In this document: positions 34,962 through 43,625 of the stretch, piece by piece | How the letters are laid out: each line of letters opens with the position of its first letter | Numbering within the stretch: position 1 is the stretch's first letter | Source of the DNA: Bacteroidales bacterium UBA4070 | Lineage (GTDB): Bacteria > Bacteroidota > Bacteroidia > Bacteroidales > VadinHA17 | Length of the DNA stretch: 64,000 bases | Assembly: GCA_002383485.1 (NCBI GenBank) | Contig: DFYY01000013.1 | Location: 1 to 64,000, forward strand | Direction of reading: 5' to 3' | Notes under the pieces: generated by a model | The model's input: the letters and a program-made list of their open reading frames with translations, nothing else | Told to the model about the DNA's origin: nothing | Databases searched by the model: none | Position numbers and translations under genes: made by a program

Positions 34962-35708
34962 ATGAAATACAATGGAAAAGTTGTGATTGTTACCGGTGCG
35001 GGCCGGGGTATTGGCCGCTGTGTGGCTGCAGAGTTTGCTTCCCAAGGAGCTAAAGTGATTCTGGCTGAAAAGGATGCGGCTAAAGGAACTGAGGCCGGGC
35101 GCCGGATAGTGTCCGGCGGTGGCGATGCATTCTTTATCCGGACTGATGTCAGCATTCCCGGAGAGGTCGCAGCTATGGTCAGACAGACTTCTGAAAAGTA
35201 CGGCAGGATAGACATTCTTGTGAATAATGCAGGATTTGGTATATGGAAGTCGCCCCTTGACCTATCACCGGAGGAGTGGGATGAGGTTATAAATACAAAT
35301 CTGCGGGGGACATTTCTCTGCACACGGGAGGCTGCAAGGATTATGAAGGAGCAAGGCGGAGGGTCAGTGATAAATATTGCCTCCACCCGTGCGTTCATGT
35401 CAGAGCCCGGCTCTGAAGCTTACGCCGCCTCCAAGGGAGGAGTGGTGGCTCTGACCCATGCGCTGGCCGCATCACTGGCGCAATATCAAATCAGGGTCAA
35501 CTGCATCAGCCCGGGATGGATTGAGACAGGTGATTACGATTCACTCAGAGCTGAGGATCACAGCCAGCACTTCTCGGGAAGAGTGGGGCGTCCGGAGGAC
35601 ATCGCCCGGGCGTGCCTGTTCCTTGGCAGTGAAGGCAATGAATTCATCAACGGTGAAAACATAATCATCGACGGCGGCATGACACGAAGAATGATTTATG
35701 CGCAATAA
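34962..35708 (+). CDS. short-chain dehydrogenase/reductase
   Basis: A 248-residue classical SDR, close to FabG/glucose dehydrogenase-type proteins. It shows VTGAGRGIGRCVAAEFAS, NNAGFGIW, INIASTRAF and the catalytic YAASK. The C-terminal GRVGRPEDIARACLFLGSEG and INGENIIIDGGMTRRM are typical of the family. Residue E38 after the second strand (LAEKD) suggests NAD(H). The gene is single, between DUF4251 and typA. The substrate cannot be predicted. Confidence 0.85.
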   Translation: MKYNGKVVIVTGAGRGIGRCVAAEFASQGAKVILAEKDAAKGTEAGRRIVSGGGDAFFIRTDVSIPGEVAAMVRQTSEKYGRIDILVNNAGFGIWKSPLDLSPEEWDEVINTNLRGTFLCTREAARIMKEQGGGSVINIASTRAFMSEPGSEAYAASKGGVVALTHALAASLAQYQIRVNCISPGWIETGDYDSLRAEDHSQHFSGRVGRPEDIARACLFLGSEGNEFINGENIIIDGGMTRRMIYAQ

Positions 35709-35755
35709 TCACCAAACTAGTTACTGAAAACCTGCCTTCGTGACAATTCTTTTTC

Positions 35756-35763
35756 TACTTTTG
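35756..35763 (+). promoter_or_regulatory. -7 promoter box of typA
   Basis: TACTTTTG matches TAnnTTTG. Transcription would begin near 35770, leaving a leader of about 14 bases before the expected typA start at 35784. Confidence 0.55.
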
Positions 35764-35783
35764 CAGCCCAAAGAAAGAAGCAT

Positions 35784-37601
35784 ACGGAAGATATCAGAAA
35801 CATTGCCGTGATAGCGCATGTCGACCACGGCAAGACTACACTTGTAGACCGCATCCTGTTTCAGGTAAAGCTGTTCCGTGACAACCAGGTCATGGGTGAC
35901 CTGATCCTTGACAGCAATGACCTGGAGAGGGAGAGGGGGATTACCATCCTCTCAAAGAATGTATCAGTCAGATACAAAAACGTCAAGATAAACATAATTG
36001 ATACCCCGGGCCATGCCGATTTCGGCGGTGAGGTGGAGCGGGTACTTAATATGGCTGAAGGTGTTCTCCTCATTGTTGACGCCTTCGAGGGGCCCATGCC
36101 TCAGACCCGTTTCGTGCTGCAGAAGGCACTCGAGCTCGGACTCAAGCCCATAGTGGTTATAAACAAGGTAGACAAGCCCAACTGCAAGCCGGAGGAGACA
36201 CAGGAGAGTGTCTTTGACCTGATGCACAGTCTTAATGCCACCGAGTACCAGCTCGATTTCCCGACTGTCTTTGGTTCTTCGAAGCAGGGATGGATGGGAC
36301 CTGACTGGAGCGCCCCGACGACAGATGTCAGCTATCTTCTTGACACCATAATAGAGCATATCCCGCCTGCCAGGGTGGCAGAGGGGACACTTCAGATGAG
36401 GATTTCGTCACTTGACTACTCATCATACCAGGGACGCATAGCCGTGGGCAAGATAAGCAGGGGGACCCTGGTCCCCGGAAGCCAGGTGGCGCTGATCAAA
36501 CGTGACGGTTCCTCCACACGGAACACTGTCAAGGAGGTTTATCTGTTCGAAGGCCTCGGCAAGGAGAAGACAAAGAAACCTGTTCCGTCAGGGGAGATAT
36601 GCGCGGTTTTCGGCATGGAGAACTTTGATATCGGTGACACGATATCCGACGTGGAGAATCCTGAAGCCCTTCCTTGGTTCAGTGTTGATGAGCCAACGAT
36701 GAGCATGCTCTTTACATCAAACACATCTCCCTTCTTCGGCAGGGAGGGAACGCTTGTAACTTCGCGTCAGCTGAGGGAGAGGCTCTTCAAGGAGACTGAA
36801 AAGAACCTCGCGATGCGGGTGGAGGAGACCGATTCGGCTGACACCTTCATGGTATACGGCCGGGGCATTCTTCACCTCTCGATACTGATTGAGACCATGC
36901 GCCGTGAGGGCTTTGAGCTGCAGGTGGGTCAGCCCAGGGTTCTCATCAAGGAGATTGACGGCGTCAGGCATGAGCCTATAGAGGCTCTGACAGTACAGGT
37001 GCCCGAAGAGTTTGCGGGGAAGGTCATTGACCAGGTGACCCAGCGAAAGGGAGAGATAGTTCATATCGAAGTCAGGAATGACCGGGCACATATAGACTTC
37101 CGCATTCCTTCACGTGGAATCATCGGACTGAGAAACCAGGTGCTGACAGTGACTGAAGGGGAGGCAATAATGGCCCACCGCTTCGATGCATTCGAACCCT
37201 GGAAGGGGGAAATGGCCGTCAGAAGAAACGGTTCCCTCATTGCCATGGATACAGGCACGGCTGTAGCCTACGCCATTGATAAGCTTCAGGACAGAGGCCG
37301 GTTCTTTATTTTCCCGGGTGAAGAGGTTTATATGGGACAGGTGATAGGGGAGAATACCCGCATGGATGACATAGTTGTAAATGTTACAAAGACAAAGAAG
37401 CTAACCAACATGAGGGCATCCGGATCGGACGATAAGGCAATACTTACTCCACCGGTACGATTCTCACTTGAAGAGGCGATGGAATACATCGCCGCCGACG
37501 AATACATTGAAATCACCCCCAAATCTATGCGCCTTCGGAAAGTCATGCTGGATGAGAACGACCGCAAGAGGGCCAAGATGAAGGCGATGTCATCAGAGTA
37601 G
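35784..37601 (+). CDS. typA: translational GTPase TypA/BipA, start codon apparently ACG
   Basis: TypA is a ribosome-binding GTPase of the EF-G family used in ribosome assembly and stress. The protein shows the G1 motif AHVDHGKT, G3 DTPGHADFGGEVER, G4 NKVDKP and domain V motifs (RIPSRGIIGLRNQVLTVTEG split in parts). Homologues begin about 11 residues before AHVDHGKT with M(x)xIRNIAIIAHVD. Here the frame reads (ACG)EDIRNIAVIAHVD, so the expected ATG is ACG at 35784. No ATG, GTG or TTG lies in frame between the upstream stop and GTG at 35808, and starting at that GTG would remove the first beta-strand. The promoter box ends just 20 bases before ACG. A sequencing error or a non-standard start are both possible. 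Confidence 0.88.
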   Translation, partial: TEDIRNIAVIAHVDHGKTTLVDRILFQVKLFRDNQVMGDLILDSNDLERERGITILSKNVSVRYKNVKINIIDTPGHADFGGEVERVLNMAEGVLLIVDAFEGPMPQTRFVLQKALELGLKPIVVINKVDKPNCKPEETQESVFDLMHSLNATEYQLDFPTVFGSSKQGWMGPDWSAPTTDVSYLLDTIIEHIPPARVAEGTLQMRISSLDYSSYQGRIAVGKISRGTLVPGSQVALIKRDGSSTRNTVKEVYLFEGLGKEKTKKPVPSGEICAVFGMENFDIGDTISDVENPEALPWFSVDEPTMSMLFTSNTSPFFGREGTLVTSRQLRERLFKETEKNLAMRVEETDSADTFMVYGRGILHLSILIETMRREGFELQVGQPRVLIKEIDGVRHEPIEALTVQVPEEFAGKVIDQVTQRKGEIVHIEVRNDRAHIDFRIPSRGIIGLRNQVLTVTEGEAIMAHRFDAFEPWKGEMAVRRNGSLIAMDTGTAVAYAIDKLQDRGRFFIFPGEEVYMGQVIGENTRMDDIVVNVTKTKKLTNMRASGSDDKAILTPPVRFSLEEAMEYIAADEYIEITPKSMRLRKVMLDENDRKRAKMKAMSSE

Positions 37602-37605
37602 AAAT

Positions 37606-37640
37606 AAAAAAACCGGCAGATCTCTCCGCCGGTTTTTTTT
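37606..37640. terminator. bidirectional terminator between typA and the Gln-rich protein gene
   Basis: CCGGC (37613-37617) pairs with GCCGG (37628-37632), flanked by A7 on the left and T8 on the right, so the stem extends through A-T pairs. It serves typA on the plus strand and the gene at 37660 on the minus strand. Confidence 0.85.
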
Positions 37641-37659
37641 CTCAGCCTTTCGGTTCTGA

Positions 37660-38064
37660 TTATTTGCGACCTGCACCGGTACCCTTAACAGTAGCCGGAC
37701 GGTTGGTCCTTACGCTCTTGGCTGCACCCTGATTTTTTGTGCCAGTCTTGGCCTGCTTCATTGATTTCTGGGCTTCACCCTTCAGTTTTGCCTGCTCCCT
37801 GACCATTTCACCAGTGCCTTCGCCTGCCTGAGCCTGTTTGGCGGTCCCGCTTACTGCAGCACCGTGATTCTGTGTCCTGGTCTGGGTCTGTGTCATGATC
37901 GGATCACCGCTCTGCACCTGCTCCTGCTCCTGAACCTGCTGCCTGGCTTCAATCCTGAGCTGCTTCTTTGTTTTTGCCTGAGTCTGGATGGGCTCGGTAG
38001 TCTGTGCCATTACGCCAGCACTTATCAGAAGTGCTATTGCGCCTAAGAGAATTTCCTTTTTCAT
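37660..38064 (-). CDS. small secreted Gln-rich disordered protein
   Basis: The 134-residue protein has a signal peptide (MKKEILLGAIALLISAGVMA) and then a low-complexity chain rich in Gln, Thr, Lys and Ala, with no Cys and no Trp. EARQQVQEQEQVQSGD and TQTQTRTQNHGAA resemble the sequence of the protein encoded at 41141-41617, and both end in a basic Gly/Arg/Lys tail. I recognise no domain; it is probably disordered in the periplasm or outside the cell. It lies 63 bases after the histidine kinase on the same strand but has its own promoter box (38103-38110) and ends at a strong terminator. Confidence 0.7.
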   Translation of the reverse strand: MKKEILLGAIALLISAGVMAQTTEPIQTQAKTKKQLRIEARQQVQEQEQVQSGDPIMTQTQTRTQNHGAAVSGTAKQAQAGEGTGEMVREQAKLKGEAQKSMKQAKTGTKNQGAAKSVRTNRPATVKGTGAGRK

Positions 38065-38102
38065 TTTTGTTCTGTTTTTGGTTTATAAATCAGATAACAG
38101 GT

Positions 38103-38110
38103 CAAAAATA
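38103..38110 (-). promoter_or_regulatory. -7 promoter box of the Gln-rich protein gene
   Basis: Minus-strand TATTTTTG fits TAnnTTTG, 39 bases before the start codon and after the kinase stop, giving the gene an independent promoter. Confidence 0.5.
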
Positions 38111-38127
38111 AGTCCGTGAAAATGAAG

Positions 38128-39456
38128 CTATAATGAATTTACGGGGAAAAAGAAAAAAAATTGTGTCCCTTTACCGGGTTCTGACAGGACTCTGACAGCA
38201 ATATTATGAAAATCAGCTATCGACTTGGTTATGGCGAGGCCTATTCCAGTGCTGTTTCTGCCAGGGTTTGGCCTGTTGCTGAATCGCGTGAAGAGCCGGT
38301 CGAGCTGCTCTGCTGACATTCCTTCACCGGTATCACATACAGAAACCTCGAAATTGCCCGCATTCAGTTTGCCGGTTATCTCTATTTTGCCTCCCTTAGG
38401 TGTGTGCTGGACGGCATTGTTAACAACATTGTATATCATTGAAAAGAGGAGTGATCTGTTGGCATTGCCAACCGTATGGCTGCAATCACAGGTGAGAGTG
38501 ACCGCCACCTCACCGTCCTCGGCAATGGGAGAAAGTTCTTCCGTCACCTCCCTGATCAGCCCGCAGAGTTCCACGGAATCTTCCTTCAGGTACTGATGGC
38601 TTTCAATACGTGCGATCATCAGCATGGAGTTAACAAGCGCCTTTAGCCGGTGGAGTGTTCTGAGCGACTCCTCAATTCCGTTTTCGGTGACAGGGTCAAG
38701 GTCTTCGCGGAGAAGCAGGTTCTCAAGCTTGCTGCGAAGGACAGACACAGGGGTCATCAGCTCATGCGAGATGTTCACCGTGATCTCCTTTTCCTTGCGG
38801 AAGAGCTCCCCTATCCTTTTCATCAGTTCCCTCAGGGTGCGGTCAAGCCTGATGAAGTCCTCAGTGGTTGTAATGAGTGGTTCTGCCGTTTCGAAGGAAG
38901 TGGAGTCGGCTGAATCCACTCCCAGCCGGCCGGTTATGATCCTCAGCGGTTTAAGTACACTCGAAGTGTAGCTGAGATCCGAGATAAGCGTCACTGCGAT
39001 AAAGATGGCCAGAAAGATCAGTATCACTCTCCGGATGTTCCTGGCTGAGTAGGTTATGCTTGAAAGGCTCTGACCAATCTCGAGCAGATAGGTTTCGCCG
39101 TCTATCCTGAGGGAGTAGTGGAGTACCCTGTAGTCAATGGTCTCCTCATCTATGATCCTTTTGGTAACGTCAATGTAGTTCCAGTCATCGCCGGCGGTAG
39201 TTCTTTCAAGGCTTATGTATTCCTCCTTAAGGATATTGTAGCTTCCGAAGCCACCGGCGCTGTCAGATGTGATGAATGGGCCGGTACCAAACTCAGATAT
39301 GAGACTGATAACCTCTTCCCTCTTCTTTATAAGTTCATTGTCTGTCTGCCGGATATTGATCCGTTCAATGATCAGGGGCAGAAAACCGATAAACAGTGCT
39401 GAGAAAACCAGTTTGGAGAGCAGGTTGAAAAGCGCGAGTTTTGTCTGGAGTTTCAT
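38128..39456 (-). CDS. membrane sensor histidine kinase
   Basis: The start was placed at MKLQTKLALFNLLSKLVFSA, a few bases after AGGGG; this gives 442 residues and avoids overlap with the regulator gene. There are two membrane segments (FNLLSKLVFSALFIGFLPLI and VILIFLAIFIAVTLISDL) with a periplasmic sensor of about 125 residues between them. The kinase core shows the H-box NISHELMTPVSVLR, N-box NVVNNAVQHTPKGG, G1 VCDTGEGMS and G2 GIGLAITKSI. It signals to the OmpR-type regulator directly upstream, 16 bases away. The stimulus is unknown; the adjacent outer-membrane protein and Gln-rich proteins suggest an envelope function. Confidence 0.9.
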   Translation of the reverse strand: MKLQTKLALFNLLSKLVFSALFIGFLPLIIERINIRQTDNELIKKREEVISLISEFGTGPFITSDSAGGFGSYNILKEEYISLERTTAGDDWNYIDVTKRIIDEETIDYRVLHYSLRIDGETYLLEIGQSLSSITYSARNIRRVILIFLAIFIAVTLISDLSYTSSVLKPLRIITGRLGVDSADSTSFETAEPLITTTEDFIRLDRTLRELMKRIGELFRKEKEITVNISHELMTPVSVLRSKLENLLLREDLDPVTENGIEESLRTLHRLKALVNSMLMIARIESHQYLKEDSVELCGLIREVTEELSPIAEDGEVAVTLTCDCSHTVGNANRSLLFSMIYNVVNNAVQHTPKGGKIEITGKLNAGNFEVSVCDTGEGMSAEQLDRLFTRFSNRPNPGRNSTGIGLAITKSIADFHNIAVRVLSEPGKGTQFFFFFPVNSL

Positions 39457-39472
39457 CATGCCCCTGTAGCCG

Positions 39473-40153
39473 TTAACTGCCGGTGCTAACCCTGTAGCCA
39501 ACTCCTCTTACCGTTTCCAGCCATGGTGTCGGGGCATGGGCATTCAGTTTCCTGCGAATATTCTTTATGTGAACGTCAATGAAATTGCTGTCGTACTGGT
39601 CATCAAGGGTATTGCCCCAGATATGCTCATAGAGCTGGTGCCTGGCAAGGACCTTGTTACTGTTTATTACCAGGTAGTAGAGCAGGTCAAATTCCTTTTT
39701 TGTGATCTCAACCTCTACATTTCCGTTCATCAGCTTTCTTGCAGCGGTATTCATTACAAAATCCCCCAGTGTTATATCCGGGGAGGCGATACGGAATTTT
39801 CTCCGTGCAACGGCCATGATGCGGGCGTGCAGCTCTGCCAGGGCGAAAGGTTTCGGAATATAGTCGTCGGCGCCCAGGTCAAGACCTTTTACCCTGTCTT
39901 CCACTGCACCCCGGGCAGTGATGATGATGAAGGAGACATCGGTACTGAGGCTCTTGGCCTCCTTAATCAGGTCAAGGCCGTTGTAATCGGGCAGCCCGAG
40001 ATCAAGAAGGATAAAGTCGTAGAGGTTCACTGCAATCTTCTCTGAGGCATCCCTGCCTGTATGCGCCATGTCACAAAGGAAATTTTCCCTCTTCAGGAAG
40101 AGGGCTATCTCTGTTGCAAGGCTTTTTTCGTCTTCTACTATCAGGACGTTCAT
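39473..40153 (-). CDS. OmpR-family response regulator
   Basis: The 226-residue protein has a receiver domain (residues 1-115) with phosphoacceptor D51 in LLDLGLPD, acidic pocket ED at 7-8 and K in IPKPFALAEL. A winged-helix DNA-binding domain (about 130-224) with TKKEFDLLYYLVINSNKVL and VRGVGYRVS follows. It is encoded 9 bases after the outer-membrane protein and 16 before the kinase, so it belongs to the same operon and may control it. Confidence 0.92.
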   Translation of the reverse strand: MNVLIVEDEKSLATEIALFLKRENFLCDMAHTGRDASEKIAVNLYDFILLDLGLPDYNGLDLIKEAKSLSTDVSFIIITARGAVEDRVKGLDLGADDYIPKPFALAELHARIMAVARRKFRIASPDITLGDFVMNTAARKLMNGNVEVEITKKEFDLLYYLVINSNKVLARHQLYEHIWGNTLDDQYDSNFIDVHIKNIRRKLNAHAPTPWLETVRGVGYRVSTGS

Positions 40154-40162
40154 AAGCCAAAG

Positions 40163-41119
40163 TTACAAAATCCTGAAGAAGATGCTTGCCATCAGCAGGA
40201 ATCCCCTGGTGCCTGATGATCCGGCATCGGAGTAGAGAGGAATGACATAACACGGTTCAATTTCCAGTGTAAAAAAGTCATAGCTGAAGGCTACAGGCAG
40301 GCCGAAATCGATCTCCATCAGCCCGAATGTCTCGTTATAGTAAGTGCCCGGGGTTGTACTCTGGCTGTACTGTCTCCATGGTCTGTACCCGGGAGAGACT
40401 GAGGTTTCGGTCACACCTCCGGTTGTCTCAATGGTTACCATGTTGCCAATGAGGATATTCACATAGGGATCGAAGGAGAAGAATGCCTTATCCCTTGCAA
40501 ATGAAGGGGTCTCAAAATACCTTGAATGCCTGGTTTGGAGATAAAACTGGCTCCCTCCGGCAAAAAGGCCGCCGACAGACACCTTTGAATAGAGTATCCT
40601 CCAGTCAAGACCCAGGGTGGCATCGGCATAGGTGAAGTTGCTGAAGAGCGTGTCCCTGAGCGACGCCGCAACATTGTAATGTGAAAGCCCTGTGCTGATG
40701 TCGAACCATGAATTGAAGGCGTGGCTGAAACTGAGCCCGAGACTGTAAAAGGCGGTGAAAGGGGTGAAATTGCCTACAGTGTAACCGGTGGCGGTGAGAT
40801 AGAGTTTATCCCTGAAACCGTAGGAAGCGGATGCATAACCGAAACCGTTGTCCTGTGACATGGTGGTACCCAGGTAGAGCATGTTGTTTCCGTAGCCGGT
40901 GCCTGCGTAAAACGAATGTAAGGAGCTTTTCCCTGCGGAGGCACTTGAATCGGCATATGTTGCGGATGCTGTTGCATCAGGAGAAGCGACTGTGGCTACC
41001 TGTGCGGTAAGTGAGTCATATGCCTGAGCTGAAGCAGGTTGTGCATTGATGCCGGGCAGTGCTGACTGCAGCATCATAATGCACCCGGCTGCACAGGCAC
41101 GAATCAAATTTCTTTCCAT
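40163..41119 (-). CDS. outer-membrane beta-barrel protein, unknown function
   Basis: The 318-residue protein has a signal peptide (MERNLIRACAAGCIMMLQSA, cleavage near NAQPA) and an Ala/Ser/Thr-rich linker. The rest alternates aromatic and small residues as in a beta-barrel (FYAGTGYGNNMLYLGTTMS, YSLGLSFSHAFNSWFDISTG, LTLEIEPCYVIP region) and ends in a C-terminal FFRIL typical of barrels. No family motif is recognised. It sits between a Gln-rich secreted protein and the response regulator with gaps of 21 and 9 bases, so it is likely a partner or target of the two-component system. Confidence 0.7.
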   Translation of the reverse strand: MERNLIRACAAGCIMMLQSALPGINAQPASAQAYDSLTAQVATVASPDATASATYADSSASAGKSSLHSFYAGTGYGNNMLYLGTTMSQDNGFGYASASYGFRDKLYLTATGYTVGNFTPFTAFYSLGLSFSHAFNSWFDISTGLSHYNVAASLRDTLFSNFTYADATLGLDWRILYSKVSVGGLFAGGSQFYLQTRHSRYFETPSFARDKAFFSFDPYVNILIGNMVTIETTGGVTETSVSPGYRPWRQYSQSTTPGTYYNETFGLMEIDFGLPVAFSYDFFTLEIEPCYVIPLYSDAGSSGTRGFLLMASIFFRIL

Positions 41120-41140
41120 AGTTTGTGAATATGCTGTCTG

Positions 41141-41617
41141 TTATCTTTTACCCGGGCCTCTTGCGCCACCGGGTTTTCCGGCACCCTTGGGAATCCTTGA
41201 GCCTGATGGTCTTTCAACGGAAGCAGGACGGGCTCCCCGTGCCTTGCTCCAGTCAGGTCTTGCACCCTGTATCTTCTTGACACTTGCAGCGTTTGAACCC
41301 TGTGCCTGAGCACCGGCAGTCCGGGTATTGTCAGCCTGAGACTGTTGGCCAGCCTGATTCTGTGCCTGGGTTCCGGTCTGATTGCCCTGTGCATCCTGGT
41401 TCTGAGACTGGTTTCCCTGCCCATCCTGGTTCTGTGTCTGGTTACGGTTCTGCTCCGCTGCCTGGCCTTCACTCCGGACCTGCTCCTGCTGCTGCTCCTT
41501 CTGCTGAAGTTTGACCTTCGTGGTATCAGCTACGACAGGATTCTGCTGTGCAACAGCCAGACCTGATGAGATAAGCATCGAGAATGCAATCGTGATAATA
41601 TTCTTTGTAATTTTCAT
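41141..41617 (-). CDS. secreted Gln/Asn-rich repeat protein
   Basis: The start at MKITKNIITIAFSMLISSG gives a signal peptide and 158 residues; an in-frame ATG 33 bases upstream would add a charged stretch before it. The mature chain is dominated by Gln, Asn, Gly and Ala. It contains two tandem 10-residue units, QTQNQDGQGN and QSQNQDAQGN, and ends in a basic Gly/Pro/Arg/Lys tail (KGAGKPGGARGPGKR). It resembles the protein encoded at 37660-38064 in layout and composition. First gene of the operon with the barrel protein, regulator and kinase. Function unknown; disordered polymers of this type may bind to the cell surface or act as a matrix, which is speculation. Confidence 0.7.
   Translation of the reverse strand: MKITKNIITIAFSMLISSGLAVAQQNPVVADTTKVKLQQKEQQQEQVRSEGQAAEQNRNQTQNQDGQGNQSQNQDAQGNQTGTQAQNQAGQQSQADNTRTAGAQAQGSNAASVKKIQGARPDWSKARGARPASVERPSGSRIPKGAGKPGGARGPGKR
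41381..41440. repeat. two tandem 30-bp coding repeats
   Basis: Two adjacent 30-bp units share CATCCTGGTTCTG and CTGGTT, encoding the two 10-residue Gln/Asn units of the repeat protein. The unit length is a multiple of three, so copy number could change without breaking the frame. Confidence 0.65.
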
Positions 41618-41700
41618 GATCAATCTTTTATCAAATTCCGTTATGTTCACAACCGAAAGGGCAACTTACCTGATTTGCAATTTATTGAACTGATACACAG

Positions 41701-41708
41701 CAAAATTA
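41701..41708 (-). promoter_or_regulatory. -7 promoter box of the Gln-rich/OMP/two-component operon
   Basis: Minus-strand TAATTTTG fits TAnnTTTG, about 84 bases before the first start codon of the operon, in the 320-base divergent region shared with the arabinose operon. Confidence 0.45.
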
Positions 41709-41764
41709 TGCATTCAAAAATGAAGAAAGGATGAAAGAATAAAATTTTCTTAAAAAAAATAGAA

Positions 41765-41779
41765 GTGTATATATTACAT
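41765..41779. promoter_or_regulatory. candidate AraR operator upstream of the arabinose operon
   Basis: GTGTA-TATAT-TACAT has perfect TGTA/TACA arms spaced by five bases. The same GTGTA-N5-TACAT pattern recurs at 52753 in front of the SusCD operon. It lies 160 bases before araT, at the start of a long leader, in which no clear -7 box was found. Assigning it to AraR is inference. Confidence 0.5.
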
Positions 41780-41938
41780 TTAAAATATTGTTTAACTTGC
41801 ATACTTGTAAAGAGGCGAGAAACCCTTTGCTGAGACCGGAAGGAGTAGAATTGCTGAGGAAAGGCGACAGCGGCGGGCAGGATAAATTCAGAAAAGCATA
41901 CCTTATTATTTATAACTTAACCTAACAACGAAAGAATC

Positions 41939-43594
41939 ATGTTACTACTTGACTGGATCGTACTGGGGGCTTTTGTCCTCGCGTTGGTGGCGTTTATCGT
42001 GGTTTCAATGCGCACGAAGGACAAAACCTCCACTGATTACTTTCTTGCCGGACGTGACGCCACGTGGATTGCCATCGGTGCGTCGATCTTTGCATCCAAC
42101 ATCGGATCGGAGCACCTGGTAGGCCTTGCCGGTGCGGGAGCCTCCTCGGGTATGGCAATGGCCCACTGGGAGATGCATGGCTGGCTTATACTTCTTCTTG
42201 GCTGGCTCTTTGTGCCCTTTTACGCACGCAGCGGTGTGTTCACAATGCCGGAATTCCTCGAGAGAAGGTATAATAAGGCGTCGAGATCAGTATTGTCGAT
42301 CATTTCACTGGTCAGTTACGTCCTTACCAAGGTAGCGGTAACGGTTTATGCCGGAGGTGTTGTATTCAAGGATGTTTTCGGGATAGAATCAATCTGGGGT
42401 ATTGACTTCTTCTGGATCAGTGCCATCGGACTTGTTGTAATTACCGGTATTTACACCACCCTGGGAGGGATGAAGGCGATTCTCTGGACCTCTGTCTTAC
42501 AGGCTCCGGTGTTGCTTGCCGGTTCTATTGCGGTTCTTATTGCCGGTCTTATCAAGGTTGGCGGATGGGACGAGCTCATGCATATCTGCCGTGCTGTTCC
42601 CGTTAACGAATACGGTGACACAATGACTCAGCTCATACGTTCGCCCAAGGATGCCCAGTTCCCGTGGACAGGTGTTCTTCTAGGATCTGCAATTATAGGA
42701 TTCTGGTACTGGTGTACTGACCAGTATATTGTTCAGCGTGTGCTTTCGGGGCGCGATCAGACACAGGCCCGCCGCGGTGCCATCTTTGGTGGTGCTCTTA
42801 AGCTGACCCCTGTTTTCATTTTCCTTATCCCGGGCATGATTGCCTACGCTCTCAATCAGCAGGGTGTAATTCACCTGACCAGTTCAGACTCGGCGTTCTC
42901 AACCCTGGTCAAGGAGCTTCTCCCCATGGGATTCAAGGGGCTCGTAGTGGGCGGTATTCTGGCTGCCCTCATGAGTTCTCTTGCATCACTGTTCAATTCA
43001 TCTGCAACGCTCTTCACAATTGACTTCTATCAGAAGTACAGGCCGAATGCCCCTGAGGCACAGCTTGTGAAGGTGGGAAGAATAGCTACCGTGGTGGTGG
43101 TAGTTCTTGGCATACTCTGGATACCTGTCATGAAGGGTATCGGAAAGGTGCTTTATGCCTACCTGCAGGATGTTCAGTCGCTGCTTGCACCCGGTATTGC
43201 AGCTGCATTCCTTCTCGGCATTCTCTCGAAGAAGACTACGCCTGCTGCCGGTCTTACAGGTCTGCTTACCGGTTTCATAATCGGCATGCTTCGCCTTGGA
43301 TTTACAATATTCAAGGGCTCGCTTGATCCTGACGGCACCATTTACCAGGTCTTCGTCAGCACCAACTGGCTGCATTATGAGATCATCAACTTCGCCATTG
43401 TGATAGTAACTATGATAGTTGTAAGTTATTTCACTCCGAAGATGGATGAGCGAAAGATAATCGGGCTCACTCTCGGTTCGGCCACCCCTGAACAGAAAGC
43501 TCTTACACGTGCCAGCTGGAACAAATGGGATGTGATATCGTCTGCAGCGATCATAGCTGTCATAATAGTCTTCTACGCCTATTTCTGGAATTAA
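41939..43594 (+). CDS. araT: sodium/solute symporter, probable L-arabinose transporter
   Basis: A 551-residue SSS-family (SGLT-like) protein with about 14 membrane segments. Family motifs include FLAGRDATWIAIGASIFASNIGSEHLVGLAGAGA written in two parts, GGMKAILWTSVLQAP, and FWYWCTDQYIVQRVLSGRD. It most likely brings L-arabinose across the inner membrane with Na+. It is the first gene of the araT-araA-araR-araD-araB-GH127-GH127 operon; this position gives the substrate prediction, since the family also carries other sugars. araA follows after 31 bases. Confidence 0.88.
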   Translation: MLLLDWIVLGAFVLALVAFIVVSMRTKDKTSTDYFLAGRDATWIAIGASIFASNIGSEHLVGLAGAGASSGMAMAHWEMHGWLILLLGWLFVPFYARSGVFTMPEFLERRYNKASRSVLSIISLVSYVLTKVAVTVYAGGVVFKDVFGIESIWGIDFFWISAIGLVVITGIYTTLGGMKAILWTSVLQAPVLLAGSIAVLIAGLIKVGGWDELMHICRAVPVNEYGDTMTQLIRSPKDAQFPWTGVLLGSAIIGFWYWCTDQYIVQRVLSGRDQTQARRGAIFGGALKLTPVFIFLIPGMIAYALNQQGVIHLTSSDSAFSTLVKELLPMGFKGLVVGGILAALMSSLASLFNSSATLFTIDFYQKYRPNAPEAQLVKVGRIATVVVVVLGILWIPVMKGIGKVLYAYLQDVQSLLAPGIAAAFLLGILSKKTTPAAGLTGLLTGFIIGMLRLGFTIFKGSLDPDGTIYQVFVSTNWLHYEIINFAIVIVTMIVVSYFTPKMDERKIIGLTLGSATPEQKALTRASWNKWDVISSAAIIAVIIVFYAYFWN

Positions 43595-43625
43595 CAGGTT
43601 TTACTTATTTGATATTAAATACGAA

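Noticed and set aside
41830..41850. CTGAGACC in the araT leader, resembling a piece of a TPP riboswitch
   Set aside because: The other conserved parts (GGGGTGC and the CTGATnTGGnTAATnCCAGCG block) are absent and the downstream genes concern arabinose.
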